64,000 bases of DNA from Glebionis coronaria. Its lineage: Eukaryota > Streptophyta > Magnoliopsida > Asterales > Asteraceae. Of this stretch, positions 22,912 through 35,227 are shown piece by piece; the stretch's first letter is position 1, and every line of letters starts with the position of its first letter. The DNA is taken from the NCBI GenBank assembly GCA_025667525.1, contig CM046877.1:617348580-617412579 (forward strand), written 5' to 3'. Position numbers and translations under genes: made by a program. A model generated the notes under the pieces. It did not search any database. It was not told the DNA's origin and saw only the letters and a list, made by a program, of their open reading frames with translations.

Positions 22912-25318
22912 GCAAGAGGTGAGTTCTACATAAAACATGAACCAATAAAAGAAGAAAAGAATCAATCTCAACCATTCATTTTTTCCATAAAAAGTAAAAA
23001 CTCATCTTTCATTTTTTTCTTAAAAACACCATATCTTTCAAACGATAAATCGTCAGATTACGAAAAATACACCATTGCGACGAAAAAATTCTTATCTTTC
23101 AGTAGATAACTTTGATATATTTTTGACGATTTTTTATTATTGCGATTTTCGACTATAAAAATCACATGTGATTCGGAAAAATTACTTGTGATTTTTTTAT
23201 AAAAAAATTAATTTTTTTTACAGAATAAGTAAATAACTTTTATTATTATTTATTAGTGTAATTATTTACATAGTCGAATGTAAACACATAACAATTTACG
23301 CCACTAGCTTTTTCATATAATTTCGATGATTTTTTGTTGAAATTTTCGTCCAAAAAATTACACATAATTTGTAAAATCACTAGTAATTTGTAAAATCAAT
23401 TGTGATTTGTATTTCTAAAATGCATGTGTGATTCCATATATCGCATGTGATTTTATAAATTTACATGTGATTCAAGCATTCCGAAACCGTAACTTTTTCT
23501 AACAAACCCACATTAGATGAATCACATATGATTTTTTTAATCATGTATTATCTGTTTTCATTTATGTAAAATATATAAATCACGTGTGATTTCAGAAATC
23601 CTTAAATTGTAAATGATTTTACAAATTCACGTGTGCTTTATAAAGTAATAAATCACATGTGATCCGTGAGTGCGGAAATTAAAAAAAATTGTCGAAAGTA
23701 CATAGAAGTACGTATCATTAAAAAGAAAACTTATCACAAATCACATGTGATTTGGTAAAAATCATGTCATTTGACACAAATCACAAGTGTTTGAAAAAAT
23801 TACTTACGGTTTGGCGAAAATTATGATTTTGGATTTAGTATAAGTAACTTGTTATTCGGATCAATCACATGTAATTATCATTAAATCACATGTAATTTAA
23901 GTAGAATTACATGTGATTAAAATAAACTCATAACTAATTCAAAAGCAAATTTGCTTTATATATTTTACATGAATCACATGTAAAAACACATAGAGAATCA
24001 CATGTAATTCAAGTAAAGTTACATGTGATCAAAACAAAATCACATGTAATTCAGAAGCCAGATTACTTTGTATATTTTATATGAATGACAACAAAACATT
24101 TTTATATATTGACAGAATTACATGTGAATTCAAACAAAATCACATTTGATTCATTTAAAGTGGGTTTGTTAGAAGAAGTTAAGGTTTCAAAATGTTTGAA
24201 TCACATGTAATGCAATCAAAATCACATGTAATTATCATCGAATTACATGTGATTCAATGCAAGCAAAATCACATGTAATTATTATCGAATTACATGTAAT
24301 TCAAGCAGACAATTTAATATATTAACAAGATTACATGTGATTAATTTAAAGTGGGTTTTTTAGAAGAAGTTAAGGTTTCAGAATGCTTGAATCACATGTA
24401 ATGCAAGCAAAATCATATGTAATTATCACAAAGTCGCATGCAATTCAAGCAGAATTACATGTGATTCAAACCAAATCACATGTAATTTAGAATCCAATTT
24501 GTTTTATATATTTTACATAAATGAAAACAGATAATACATAATTAAAAAAATCACATGTGATTCATCTAATGTGGGTTAGTTAGAAAAAGTTACGGTTCCG
24601 GAATGCTTGAATCACATGTAATGCAAGCAAAATCACATGTAATTATCACCGAATCCCATGAAATTTAGAAGACAATTTGTTTTACATATATTATTTTTTG
24701 GGTAAAGGGGACTCCACCCCGGTAAATGAACATATTTTATATTAATGGCAACAAACATTTTACTATATTGACAGAATTACAAGTGATTCAAACATTTTTA
24801 TGTAATTCACATAAATCACAAGTGATTTTAAAGTAATAACGAAAATATTTTTGTCATTTAATAGACGGTTATTTTCATATACTTTTAACGATTTTACAAT
24901 GTTGAAATTCTCGTAAAAAAATACACGTGATTTTCACAAATCGCATGTGACATTACAACTTCAAATGCGATTTTTAAAATAATAAATTAAACATGAGTTT
25001 TCAAGAATCACATGTAATTTTTCGAGAATCAAATGTGATTTTTTTAGGAAAATTTTAAAAAAAAGTTCGCCGAAAGTATATAGAAGTGCATATCTATAAA
25101 AAGATAATTTAATTCCCGTCGTGACGCTATAATATTTTTTCATAACGATTAACGGTTTGAGAGATATATAATTTTTAAGAAATAGGATAAAAGTGTATTT
25201 TTTTTAATTAAATTTAAAAAGATTAATATACACCATTAGATGTGATTTAAATGGATGATGGAGATTGCTTCCTTTTTTCTTTTTTGAATGCATGTTCTTA
25301 AGGAACTTTTGTCTCATT
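22912..25318. mobile_element. Inverted-repeat element filled with ACATGT palindromes
   Basis: The ends are imperfect inverted repeats. The left end reads GAGTTCTAC...AACATGAACCAATAAAAGAAG...AATCTCAACC. The reverse complement of the right end reads AAGTTCCTTAAGAACATGC...AAAAAAGAAAAAAGG...CAATCTCC, and both continue inward with TTTCTTAAAAA...CAAAC(C)GATAA-type matches. The insertion splits the left arm of the surrounding palindrome, and the right arm (27590-27610, ATATTTTGCTAATGAT) shows what the uninterrupted site looked like. No transposase frame is present. The target duplication is not resolved, so the end coordinates are good to about 10 bp. Confidence 0.65.
23160..25060. repeat. Array of AATCACATGTGATT palindromes and variants
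   Basis: At least 25 copies of AATCACATGTGATT or half-changed forms (AATCACATGTAATT, AATTACATGTGATT) occur at irregular spacing of about 15-70 bp. Longer blocks also repeat, such as GTGGGTT(T/A)GTTAGAA...AAGTTA(A/C)GGTTTC...GAATGCTTGAATCACATG near 24160, 24350 and 24580. The core CACATGTG contains E-box/CATGTG words that plant bHLH and NAC factors can bind; whether they do here is unknown. Confidence 0.85.
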
Positions 25319-27755
25319 GAGGTTGCAAAATATTGCATGAAAAGAGAAAAAAAAAACTATCACCACAAAAGTAAACTAGAATAGCCTTTTTTGAAACTCT
25401 TGGGAGAAGGAATTACATAAGCTAGTGGAATCTGGTATTCCACTATGCGTGTTAATTACAATGACCCACGATATTTTGATAATTTGATCATAGCATCTGA
25501 GTATACAAGTTTATTTGGTAAGCAGTTTTAATGGAAATATGTGTAGCAATTAATTAATTACACGTAGTTCACAGCTACTCATATTAGCATATGATAGTCA
25601 TTATATACAGAAATAATACTTTACGGAAATAGTAACAAGACCTCAAAAGTACCAATTGACGAGCTAAATCAGGTAGCTTGAGTGGAAGTCTTGCAAGTTT
25701 TTTGAAATGGTTCATGAAGATATCTTTAAAAGCAACAACCGTATAGTCCATGATGTCCAAACAGTTTACTTTGATTGAGAACCCATATCGATAATGTCGC
25801 AAATGCTAAAGCCCCAACAATAATATGAATCCAATGTTGACGCATTTTTCGTAGCCCAAGATACGTAGCCACCTACAACAAAACAAATATTCTTTGTTAT
25901 TCACAATACAAAAAAGGACTCGCAAAGTTGTAGCTTTTAGCACGCTTAAAGAAAAATATTACATAGATATTGCACAAAAAAGTCTTTCTGTTCCCAACCA
26001 GATTTTGTTAGGTGCAGCACTAGAGATCTCATTATTCATTAGTTTGTAAACAATAGAAGGGACATTCATTTAAGAAACAACATTAAATGAAAAAGAATAT
26101 TATTTTTTTAGAAAGTTGTTAATTTGAGAACATCGTTGTAGGGGCGCCTATTATATCTGCTATCGCTTCAATAGAGTGAAGCGAGTCTCCTAACTTTCTA
26201 TAGTTGCTCTATGTAGGCCTAAAAGGGGCTCGAGCAAAAACATGCTTTCCTCGGTGTACGTCAACTCCCCACAGACCGAATGAATGTAATGACCTCGGAT
26301 ATGAAGCGATTGAGATAAGATTTAACATACGTAAGTATGTCGATATTGGACAATGTTTCGGGTGAGGTCCCTACAACAGTTTTTTAATGGGGATTAAACG
26401 TCACAAGAAAACTATATAGGTACCTCACCCCGAAACTTTGTCCAATATAGATATCCTTACGTATTTAGATTATATCTCAGTCGCTTCGTATCCGAGGTGA
26501 GTGAGTCTTCTATAGTTGACTTATGGATATCATATTTAGTCGTTAACACTGTAATTTTATTTAACTTTTTATTATATATCTCATTACATTCATTAGGTCT
26601 GTAGGGAGTTGACGTACACTAAGGAAAGCATGTTTTTACTAGAGCCCCTTTTAGGCCTACATAGAGCAACTATAGAGGGTTACTTAGCAAAGTTAACAGA
26701 CTCGCACTCTATTTGAAGCGATAGCAGATATGGTAAGCACCCCTACAACGATGTTCTCAAATTAACAACTTTCTAAAAAATAAGAAACATTCTTTTTCAT
26801 TTATTTTGTTTCTTAAATGAAGGTACATTCCTGCTTTTGACAAACCGATGGATAATGAGATTCCCAGTGCTCACTCAATAGAATCTGGTGGAAACCTTTA
26901 CAAGATGAACTAAAGATTTGGTTAGGAACATAAAGACCTTTTTTGTGTGTAATATCTATGTAATGTTTTTCTATACAGCCTGCTAAAAGTTATAACTTCG
27001 CGAGTCCTTTTTTGTATTGTGAATAACAACGAATATCTGTTTTGTTGTATGTGGCTAGATATCGTGGGCCAAGCAAAATGCGTCAACATTAGATCTATAT
27101 TACCATTACGGTTTTGTATTTCCGAGATTATCGATATGGTTTCTCAATCAAAGTAAACTGTTGGACATCATGGACAACACGGTTGCTGCTTTTGAAGATA
27201 TCAACATTAACCATTCAAAAAACTTGCAAGACCTCCGATCAAGCTACTTGCTTTAGCTCGTCAATTGGTACTTTTGTGGTCTTGTTACTATTGTAGTAAA
27301 GTATTATTTATGTATATAATTACTATCGGATGCTAATATGAGCATATGTGGACTACGTGTAATTAATTAATTGCTACACATATTTCCATTAAAACAACTT
27401 ACCAAATAAACTTGTATACTCATGTATTATGATTAAATTATCAAAATCTCATGGGTTATTGTAATTACCACGCGTAGTGGAATATTATATTCAACTAGTT
27501 TATGTAATCCTTTCACCTAAGAGTTTCAGAAAAGGCTATACTAGTTTACTTTTGTTCTGGTTGTTTTTTTTATCTTTTCATGCAATATTTTGCTAATGAT
27601 ATGTGTAGATTGTAACCTTAGTTGAACATTCAAGCAACCTAGGATTGTGGTGTGACTTGTGGAGCCTATTATTTTGTATTTATAAGCACTCGTCTATGAT
27701 CTATAGTTGATGGTTTAATTTACTTTTAATATTATGACGGATGTTCATGTCACGG

Positions 27756-28060
27756 ATAAGATAATTACTTACTTGTTATATGTTTAATTATCTGCATTAG
27801 TAAGTAGGAGTAATATGGAAAGGATGATATTTAACTCTCTAAGAAATATAATATTCAAGTAAATAAAGTGGAAGTCGAAAGAAGGGTGAACAGCCACGTT
27901 CATAGGAAAGTAGTGTTTGGGTTAACACTATGTGGCAATCATGGTTCAATGTTTGTATATCCTAAGAAGTTTGGGTGATGAAATTTAGTAGTGTGACGTA
28001 TTTCATACAGTGTTTATAGTAACATAGAATGTCTGAACAATTTAGTAGTCGTTTGTTGTT
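27756..28060. other. Intergenic, nothing recognised
   Basis: AT-rich sequence without open frames, repeats or RNA genes that I can support. Confidence 0.4.
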
Positions 28061-28620
28061 TTAAAGGGGTGTTTGGGAGATGTGCATTGGGGATTAATGT
28101 GCCACGGTCATTTGATTTTGGCTTATATTTTGTGGCTTATTTCCAGACTTGTGGGCGTATATAAGTTTCAAAATAAGCTTATATAAGTTTCAAAATAAGC
28201 AAAAAATTTGAGGCGGAAATCAAATAACCTCATAAGGCCATGTATAAGACGAAACAAAAGCTGCTAATAGTAGTATTATTATATAAGTATTTGTTGATAT
28301 AATAATTTAGTCAAGGGGTTTTGGTGTGGTGGAATGAAAGAAGATGGAATTTTTCTTTAAAATAAAACAATACATTAAATGAAACAATAAAACTAGCTTG
28401 TTTAAATAAATAGTTAACTATAGAGAGTGTTTTTTTACGATTAATAAAACCTTAAGCATATATTTTTGTCAAACACTGATTAAAAAAGCAGATAAACAAC
28501 ACTTTATAAAAGGCAAAAAAAATCCCAAACCCTCCAAAACAGCTTATTTACCTCTTACTAACTACGTAGTAATTTTTTTCATCTAAACACCATTTTTTTA
28601 TCATTTCATAAGTGTTAAAA
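28060..28620. repeat. MITE-like AT-rich segment
   Basis: It begins GGGGTGTTTGGGAGATG and contains two copies of TTATATAAGTTTCAAAATAAGC near 28162-28200. It shares GGCTTATTTT words with the fold-back at 18191-18335. A CAAACACTG word near 28470 could be an opposing end. Borders and target duplication are not established. Confidence 0.3.
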
Positions 28621-29060
28621 CATGTTCCTTCTATAGAATGATCTTTGTAAAAAAATAAATCAAAACATCCACAAACTCGAGATAATTAAAGAGTATACCT
28701 CAACTTGCAATATATATGGCGAAAAATTTAGTCTCACCAAAAAGTTTACTAAAGTTTTTATTAAACTAATGCTATGGAGATGTATGCATGCTTCTCCATG
28801 CATGATTTTGACATCGAAATTTATACCCTAAATTTAAAGTCATATGCCATCTAATTGACGAACACTTGAAGTTACAATTGTCATCATATAAGATTCTGGA
28901 CGATGTTGTAATGGAGAGAAAACTTCATGACTGAATAAGATTGCACATGAAGGTTTTACGTTCTTTAGATTAGTGGACTTAATTGAGTTACTTAGTGAGA
29001 TCTGGAAACTTAAGGCATAAAGAAGGGATGAAAGATGTTTACAATGAAAAAAGACTTTTG
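28621..29060. other. Intergenic, nothing firmly recognised
   Basis: The only structure is a 74-codon open stretch on the minus strand (28840-29064) with no recognised domain. A near-palindrome GCATGCTTCTCCATGCATG lies at 28786-28804. Confidence 0.25.
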
Positions 29061-32000
29061 GCAATGTAAATCCCTTAAATATCTAGAAATTGCAAATTTG
29101 TTTGTCAATCATTGTTCGACAATTACCATCTTGAATACTTTCATTGCTAGCAGATCAACTGATGTGATGAAATTATGTCATTTTGGATTCTAGTTTTTCA
29201 AGGAAAATACTATGGTTTTATTACCGGGGTAATTTTATTTCTTGAATGGTATTATCGAAAATACTAAAATTGAATTTTGTAAATTCTTTTACAAATGTAT
29301 TAATGCAACGTTACACCGTAAACGTGGTTTATTCATTTATTGATCTAAAACCGTATGGTTGAGGATAGAGTCAATTTAAAAGATAAACCTAAACTCTTTT
29401 CCATGAGTGAAGAAGGAGTAATAAGGATTTTAGAAATGTCAAATTCAAATCCATAACTCATAGCAAACTTTAATAGTTAAGAAAAGTGCATTTTGAGTTA
29501 TTAAAAGTTATCGCTGATTGGTTATAAGGTAAACTAGCATATTTGTCTAGTAGTTGTGCTTTGACCATTTATAGGCACTACATACCATTGTGGGGTTGGT
29601 AGACCTATTAAGGAAGAAATTGCATGTCAAGTCTTTCAAGTTAAAAAGCATTTGATGGATAAGTCATCATTTACGAAGTAGAGTACACTCTTAAACACTA
29701 TAAGTAATTGTTACGAATGTGTTTTTCAAAAGTGTAAGAAAGTAAACACAACACTAATTATTTTCACCGATTATGAAACATTTTCAATGTTGTCAAGTTC
29801 AGTGGGAGAATTGTGTTGTATTACTGATTTTGAGTCTATTAAAACATTCTCTAAATCAGTGGGAGTTACAAGACTTTTTGTCTTGGTAATAACCCATATT
29901 ATCTTTAGTAAGTTCTAAGATAATTTCTTTCGAATTGTTGACACTAATATCTTTAAAGATAGTTATGGATTGATTCTTGTTGATTAAGTGATTCTACATC
30001 TACTTATAAAAAGCTAATATATGTGGCACAATCATATTTTGTATAGACGAACGTTAGACGTGATGTTTATCTAATATATGAGGTTGTTCCATGCACAAGT
30101 GGGAGAAATGAACATTGTGTGCAAGAAACAACTAATAAAGATATGATTCTCTTGTCTTCAAGATAAGATACTAACAATCTAATTAATATTAGATGAAAGT
30201 TAGATCATGTGTCAATATGACTAGAAGACTACTTAAAAGTATATATATCATTCACGTTAAGAAACACTTGTTGTTTTGATTTAGTCATGTGATAGCTTGG
30301 ACTAAATTGTAAACACGAGGGTAAAATATCCACATGTCGTAAGATCGGGCGTGGATTATTTTGCGGTTTATTAAAATGGAAAATTCCTTGAATGACATAA
30401 ATATATAGAGTAATCTTATTCTACTAAAGTTAAATATTTGTGTATTCTTGAAATTACATAAATAGACATAGTAGTGAATTAACTTGAAAAGATTATTGAA
30501 ACCTAGTGGTGTTCATGATTACTTTAGCTTTACATGTTTATGATTTATTGAATAAAGTCACAAACATAAAGTCTTGAAAGACGTATAATATAAAGTAAGA
30601 CGTTTATGTTTTAAAGACATGGAAATGAAGTGACTTTGTATTAGAAGTACTTGAGTTATAAAGCATGCAAAATGGTTAAGAAATCTATTATACCATTAAA
30701 GTGATTTAGTTGGTATATAGGTAAACGGAAAGATATATGTTTATCTTAATATTGTTAAGATTGACTTACAATATTTCCTTAAATGAAATACAACATTATG
30801 ATGGTATGTTCAATAGGAGAATCAAGCTTTCAATTTGATGGTGATGATTGATTCAAGATAACTATATCTTCTTTTCTTCCAAAAGATATCAAGGTTTGAA
30901 AGTTGAGTATGACTTGAGCTAAGAAGATTAATAAGATACCATTATATATGGAATGTGATGAATCACATTATATCTTAAATGGAGTTCGGATTTTTCTAAA
31001 CTACTTATGAAGTGGATTGTTTAGAAAATAAAGAGTATGGAACTGTCATTATGTTTTGTAATGTCCCATATAGATAACGTTGGAGTGTTGATCTATTTGC
31101 TATGTATTTAAAGAGTAATTTTAAGTTACTAAAAGCAAGTGGGAGTATTGATCTTGAAAGATAAAATTACAAGATACATAATCTTCTAAAATACACTAGT
31201 AATTATCATGAGGTAGGCTTGTAAATGCTAACTCTCAAGATAAAGGAATTTACGTCATAGGTCCGTAAGGATATCTCAGATATGCGATTTATATGTTGAG
31301 AATTATGAGTTACAAATAATTGGTGTGATTTGTTACCAAATATTATTTTGGGTAAATTACTCATACTATGAATGTTATAGATGTTGTCCAAATAAGATAA
31401 TCAATTTTAGATTTGGTTTATCTTAAATAGTTTGACTAGAATTTGGAGATGAGTTTCGTCAAAGGAAGAAAAACGCCAATCGTGGTGGTTTAATCTTTGT
31501 GTCGAAATTATATGGACAAAATTGTACACATATTTAATGTATGTATTATGAATAGATTATTAATCACATTAAGTAATTAATTGTGATTGAGTATTCTTTC
31601 CTAAACACATTAAATGTATAAAGATTTTGATGGTCATATTTTAAATTGAAAAATTTGGATATGTATGAACTATTTCTTGAATGATTACTTGAGGAAGGAC
31701 TTAAGTAATCGAAATGAGTTTATTAATTCTAAACAAATCTTTGGAAAAGTACAAAATATAATTATCCATTAATGGATAAAAGCATGCATCTAGGAGATTA
31801 TTCTTATGTTTAATTTGAAATCCAAGATTGGTTTTCAATTTGAATAAGATGCTTTCTGAGTATTCCTAAAAGCTAGTGGGAGTATTATGGTTATTTTCTT
31901 AAATTATATGTGTCAAATAGACATGTAAGAAAGTAAGAATTCATTCAAATTAAATTGGGTTTAGATTTGAGATGAAACTTTACTTTGAAGATTTAGAAAA

Positions 32001-33557
32001 TAAGATGTACATAACCTTGGAACAAATAATATTTGTTTATTTATGCGGTTAAAATACAACATAATATACCATGTAGTAAGTTTACATGGATATTTAGGAC
32101 ATGGAGAAATCTAAATCTGGTTTGAGAAATTCTCATGTGTGTCATGTTGTATTTATATCATGCTTAAAATACATGATGATTTGAATATATTAATCTATTT
32201 AAGAAGTTATTAAATAACTTGTGTAATGAATATTTTGAAGGAATATGTTTGGAAATAGAATAACATCCTAAATCTTGGATCAGCTTCTATATTCTATGCA
32301 TGAGTAATTTGTCAATAGTTGTGCAAATTATCATAGCCAACAAATTTGGAGGTTTGGTTGGAATAAAACATTACATAATAGATATTAAAGGTGACGTATT
32401 CATATCTTTTATGACAAGTTGTAAAACTAGAAAAGATATAATTGAGGTAACACTCAATATTAGTCATGGGATCTTTTGGGGATAACATGTTGATTAAAGT
32501 GGCATTATACATTAAAGAATTAGAATACTTTGAACTTCAAATGTGTTTTGGAAGTTTAGGAAATTGGTGATCAAGGATGTTTCACAATTTTGATACTATG
32601 TGGCAATATCAAATTGTTTGAATGCACATGTACAAGAGTTTCAATGAATTGAATTCTTGAAGAAAGTATTCTCAAAATTACAATAGGTCAAGATTGGTTA
32701 TTTTATGCTTTGCCAAACAAGTATGAATGTCATTGCTAGAGGCATGATGCATGTACCAATTTTATGCTTTGATCTATTTAGTATTTGGATAAAGGATTTT
32801 TAAGACATTATTGAATTGATGAAATAAAGATTGAGTTTCGTTTAATTTCTGTTATTTGATTTTGTATCCTATTTTACATGTTTTAATCCATGAATATTAT
32901 GATATTTCTAAATGTCCGTTGTCGATTAATAATATGGGAATATTATTAAACTAACACAATTCGAAATAGTGACCGAGTATACTTGAAAGTATATTGGTTA
33001 ATTTTGGATGATATTTGATGAATCAAATATTGGACTTATCCCAACTATATGATTTTACTTTATGGATCTTTGTCATCAAGTAAATCATAAATAATTATCC
33101 TTAGACCTGAGATACCAGAAAACTGTCGTGGATCTAGTGCATTTCTGTGAAATAATCTAACGTTAAACGTAACTGGTAGCTATAAGGGTTATTTTCAGAA
33201 GTGTTGCAAAGTTCATAAGTTTTGCTTGTAGTCAAAATGGGATTTGTTTCCTTCAAATTATTTTGAAGTATAATACAGCTGGGCCCCTCGGGGAAGTAGT
33301 AAGATATTTATGCGGCCGTACCCAAATTTGTTTTGGTGATCTTGTTATATCCGTAAACGAGAAACAAAATGGTTAATGTAAGGAATGACTGAGATCCATA
33401 TCCTATTAATGTTGTATTTGAAATGAAAGGACAATAATAATGATAGTAAATCATTACAAGGTTTTATCCAAGAGACCTTACTCGAGATCGGACTAGGGCA
33501 TTGACGTGTAACTAGACGCTAACCAATGTGATCACGATATTTTGAAATATGTCCAAG
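29061..33557 (+). mobile_element. Internal region of a large non-coding LTR element (LARD-like), 5' end missing
   Basis: About 4.5 kb without a usable reading frame precedes a 3' LTR. AGTGGGAG words recur at about 29803, 29868, 30099, 31139, 31877 and 33549. The last one (CCAAGTGGGAG) directly precedes the LTR as its polypurine tract, so the earlier ones may be fossil tracts or diverged internal duplications. The 5' LTR and primer-binding site are not present upstream in the window, so the left end (29061) is only where this texture starts. It could also be a very decayed copia interior. Confidence 0.45.
33547..33557 (+). promoter_or_regulatory. Polypurine tract
   Basis: AAGTGGGAGC, within TGTCCAAGTGGGAG, immediately precedes the LTR start TGAAATTTTTATGG, the usual arrangement in copia-type elements. 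Confidence 0.55.
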
Positions 33558-34430
33558 TGGGAGCTGAAATTTTTATGGACTTATATTTAAATAGTCGTGT
33601 GTTAGGATCGAACTCGGGATTACGGGATTGCACACATTACGTAAAGGGTTAATTTATTTAGTAAATATATTTTATATATTTATTAAATTAAACCGAAGCT
33701 TAACTAACGATCGTTAATAATTAAAAGTTAAGTATAAACGACCGTTATGGAATTAAATAGAATAGAAAAGAAGGAAACGGGAAAGTTCTGGAAGACCCCA
33801 TGAGTGGGCTTCTACCGTCGGTTATACAAGGCCTAAGGGGGGGATTTTATTTCCTAATTGGTTTATTACTTGGAGAATAAGATTTGCCAAGCTTATATAA
33901 ACACCCCATGGCTTTCATTACTTTCAATCCCACTCTCTTTTCTTTCTCTCTTCCTGCGACTAAAACCAAAGGCAAACACCCTCTTTAGGGTTCCTTTTAA
34001 CCTTTGGTTTTGGTTTCTTTGTTTGATCAACTCCAAAGGAAAAATACCATTTTTAGGGTTCCTTTTATCCTTTGGTTTTGGTTCAACAATAATATAGTCC
34101 TATCCCCTCTCTAGGGTTGTTGGGTAGATATTCCACAAGTGTAGAAGCTCGGTTTACACGTTCTAGAATCACGGTTAGCTCGTTGGATTACGTGTGTACA
34201 AGAACGTAATGTAGTCTTACTTTAGACTACATCTTGGTAGTGTTTGTCATAAACCCTAATTGGTGATTCGTTGGCGATCTTGTGGATCTTCGCTAGGATA
34301 AAGGTATGTAACCCTAATTCGATTAATTATAATTGTGTTATTATTATGATCTTGTTAAATCGCTTCCGCTATGTGTGCTTTGATCCATATTAGGGGTTTT
34401 AATAATTGTTATGAACTTCATAAACCTACA
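33558..34430 (+). mobile_element. 3' LTR of the LARD-like element
   Basis: It starts TGAAATTTTTATGG after the purine tract. It contains a candidate TATA box (CTTATATAAACACC near 33891-33904), a leader with CTCTCTTTTCTTTC, a duplicated block (TAGGGTTCCTTTTA...CCTTTGGTTTTGGTT at about 33987-34014 and 34057-34084) and ends near ATAAACCTACA (34430). With only one LTR present, the right end is an estimate. Confidence 0.55.
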
Positions 34431-34737
34431 TCAAGGTCCGAAAACACGCACCATCATCCATCATTTCTAAGAAAACATCCACGATGATTCCAACCTGTAT
34501 CAACATAACTCAGTGTGGCAGATCTATATCAGCGAAGAAAATATCTGACATCTTAGGTGAGAAAAAACTTAAAAATCACATACCACAACAAAAAAACACA
34601 CTTAATAATCACCGAAAAAAACTACTAGTATTAGTACTACATAAGAAAACAAATTAATACCTGAGTTAATATTGTTATGTGTGATTGTATGTTTAAAGAT
34701 GAAAGTTTTATCGACTTTTGTGTGAGAGAGAGTATAT
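34431..34737. other. Intergenic, nothing recognised
   Basis: A mixed-composition stretch (34431-34560) is followed by AT-rich sequence. No coding frame or repeat is supported. Confidence 0.35.
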
Positions 34738-35227
34738 AGATCTGGTTATTTATCTGCCATTTTGCAATTTTTGTGAAGACGTCGATCTTTCGTGCAAACT
34801 TGACAAAGTTATGGTGTGATAAATGCATATATGGACTGAAGTAAAATATAAACATGTTATAGGAAGTTGTATTTTTAAAGGTAAGTTAGTAGATTATATA
34901 TCAATGGCTTTTCTCAATAGCCCCAATCTTCGATTATCAAAGGGCCAAAAGGAGAAACGCGTTTCACTTGGTGACCAAATGTTGTTGGTTTTAGTTTAAA
35001 CATTTATTTATGATCTTTTCTCGTGTTCTACTCGGGCAAGCGTAAAAATTTCTTCTTTTGATTTGAGGGAAACTTTACGTGATCGATCTCTTCCGTCATG
35101 GTCTGTGGTTGTATGAGATGTCTTTAACGGTTCAGATTGAATCTGATCATGTATATTTGGTATATTTGATTTTGAATTGCATTTATTCAGGGATTTCGAA
35201 GGCAAATTATAAACGTAATTCATATAA

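Larger units (their letters stand above)
22757..27755. repeat. Long imperfect palindrome (inverted repeat) of about 1.2-1.35 kb arms
   Basis: The left arm is 22757-22911 plus 25319-about 26395. The right arm is about 26400-27755. Anchors include CAACCTAGGATTGTG (right, 27636) against CACAATCCTAGGTTG (left, 22857); CGCGTAGTGGAAT against ATTCCACTATGCG; AATGCGTCAACATT in both; and GTTGACGTACAC against GTGTACGTCAAC. The centre near 26395 is itself palindromic (GAGGTCCCTAC against GTACCTCACC). Arms are about 80-85% matched by eye. The left arm is interrupted by the AATCACATGTGATT element. On the minus strand of the left arm, 25870-25730 reads as an exon-like hydrophobic stretch (MRQHWIHIIVGALAF) that I cannot assign. 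Transcription across it would give a long hairpin RNA. Confidence 0.85.

Noticed and set aside
23160..25060. CRISPR-like array of short repeats
   Set aside because: Motifs are palindromic, variable and irregularly spaced, within an inverted-repeat element of a eukaryotic genome; no cas genes. The same applies to the GTTCATCAG array (14340-15640) and the AATCGGAAT array (55945-56345).
32290..32512. Possible copia RNase H remnant in the LARD-like interior
   Set aside because: KHYIIDIKGD vaguely resembles copia RNase H text, but catalytic residues and neighbouring motifs are absent.
33858..34097. 79-codon frame in the LTR leader
   Set aside because: It spans the LTR promoter/leader region with a duplicated non-coding block, so there is no evidence of coding.
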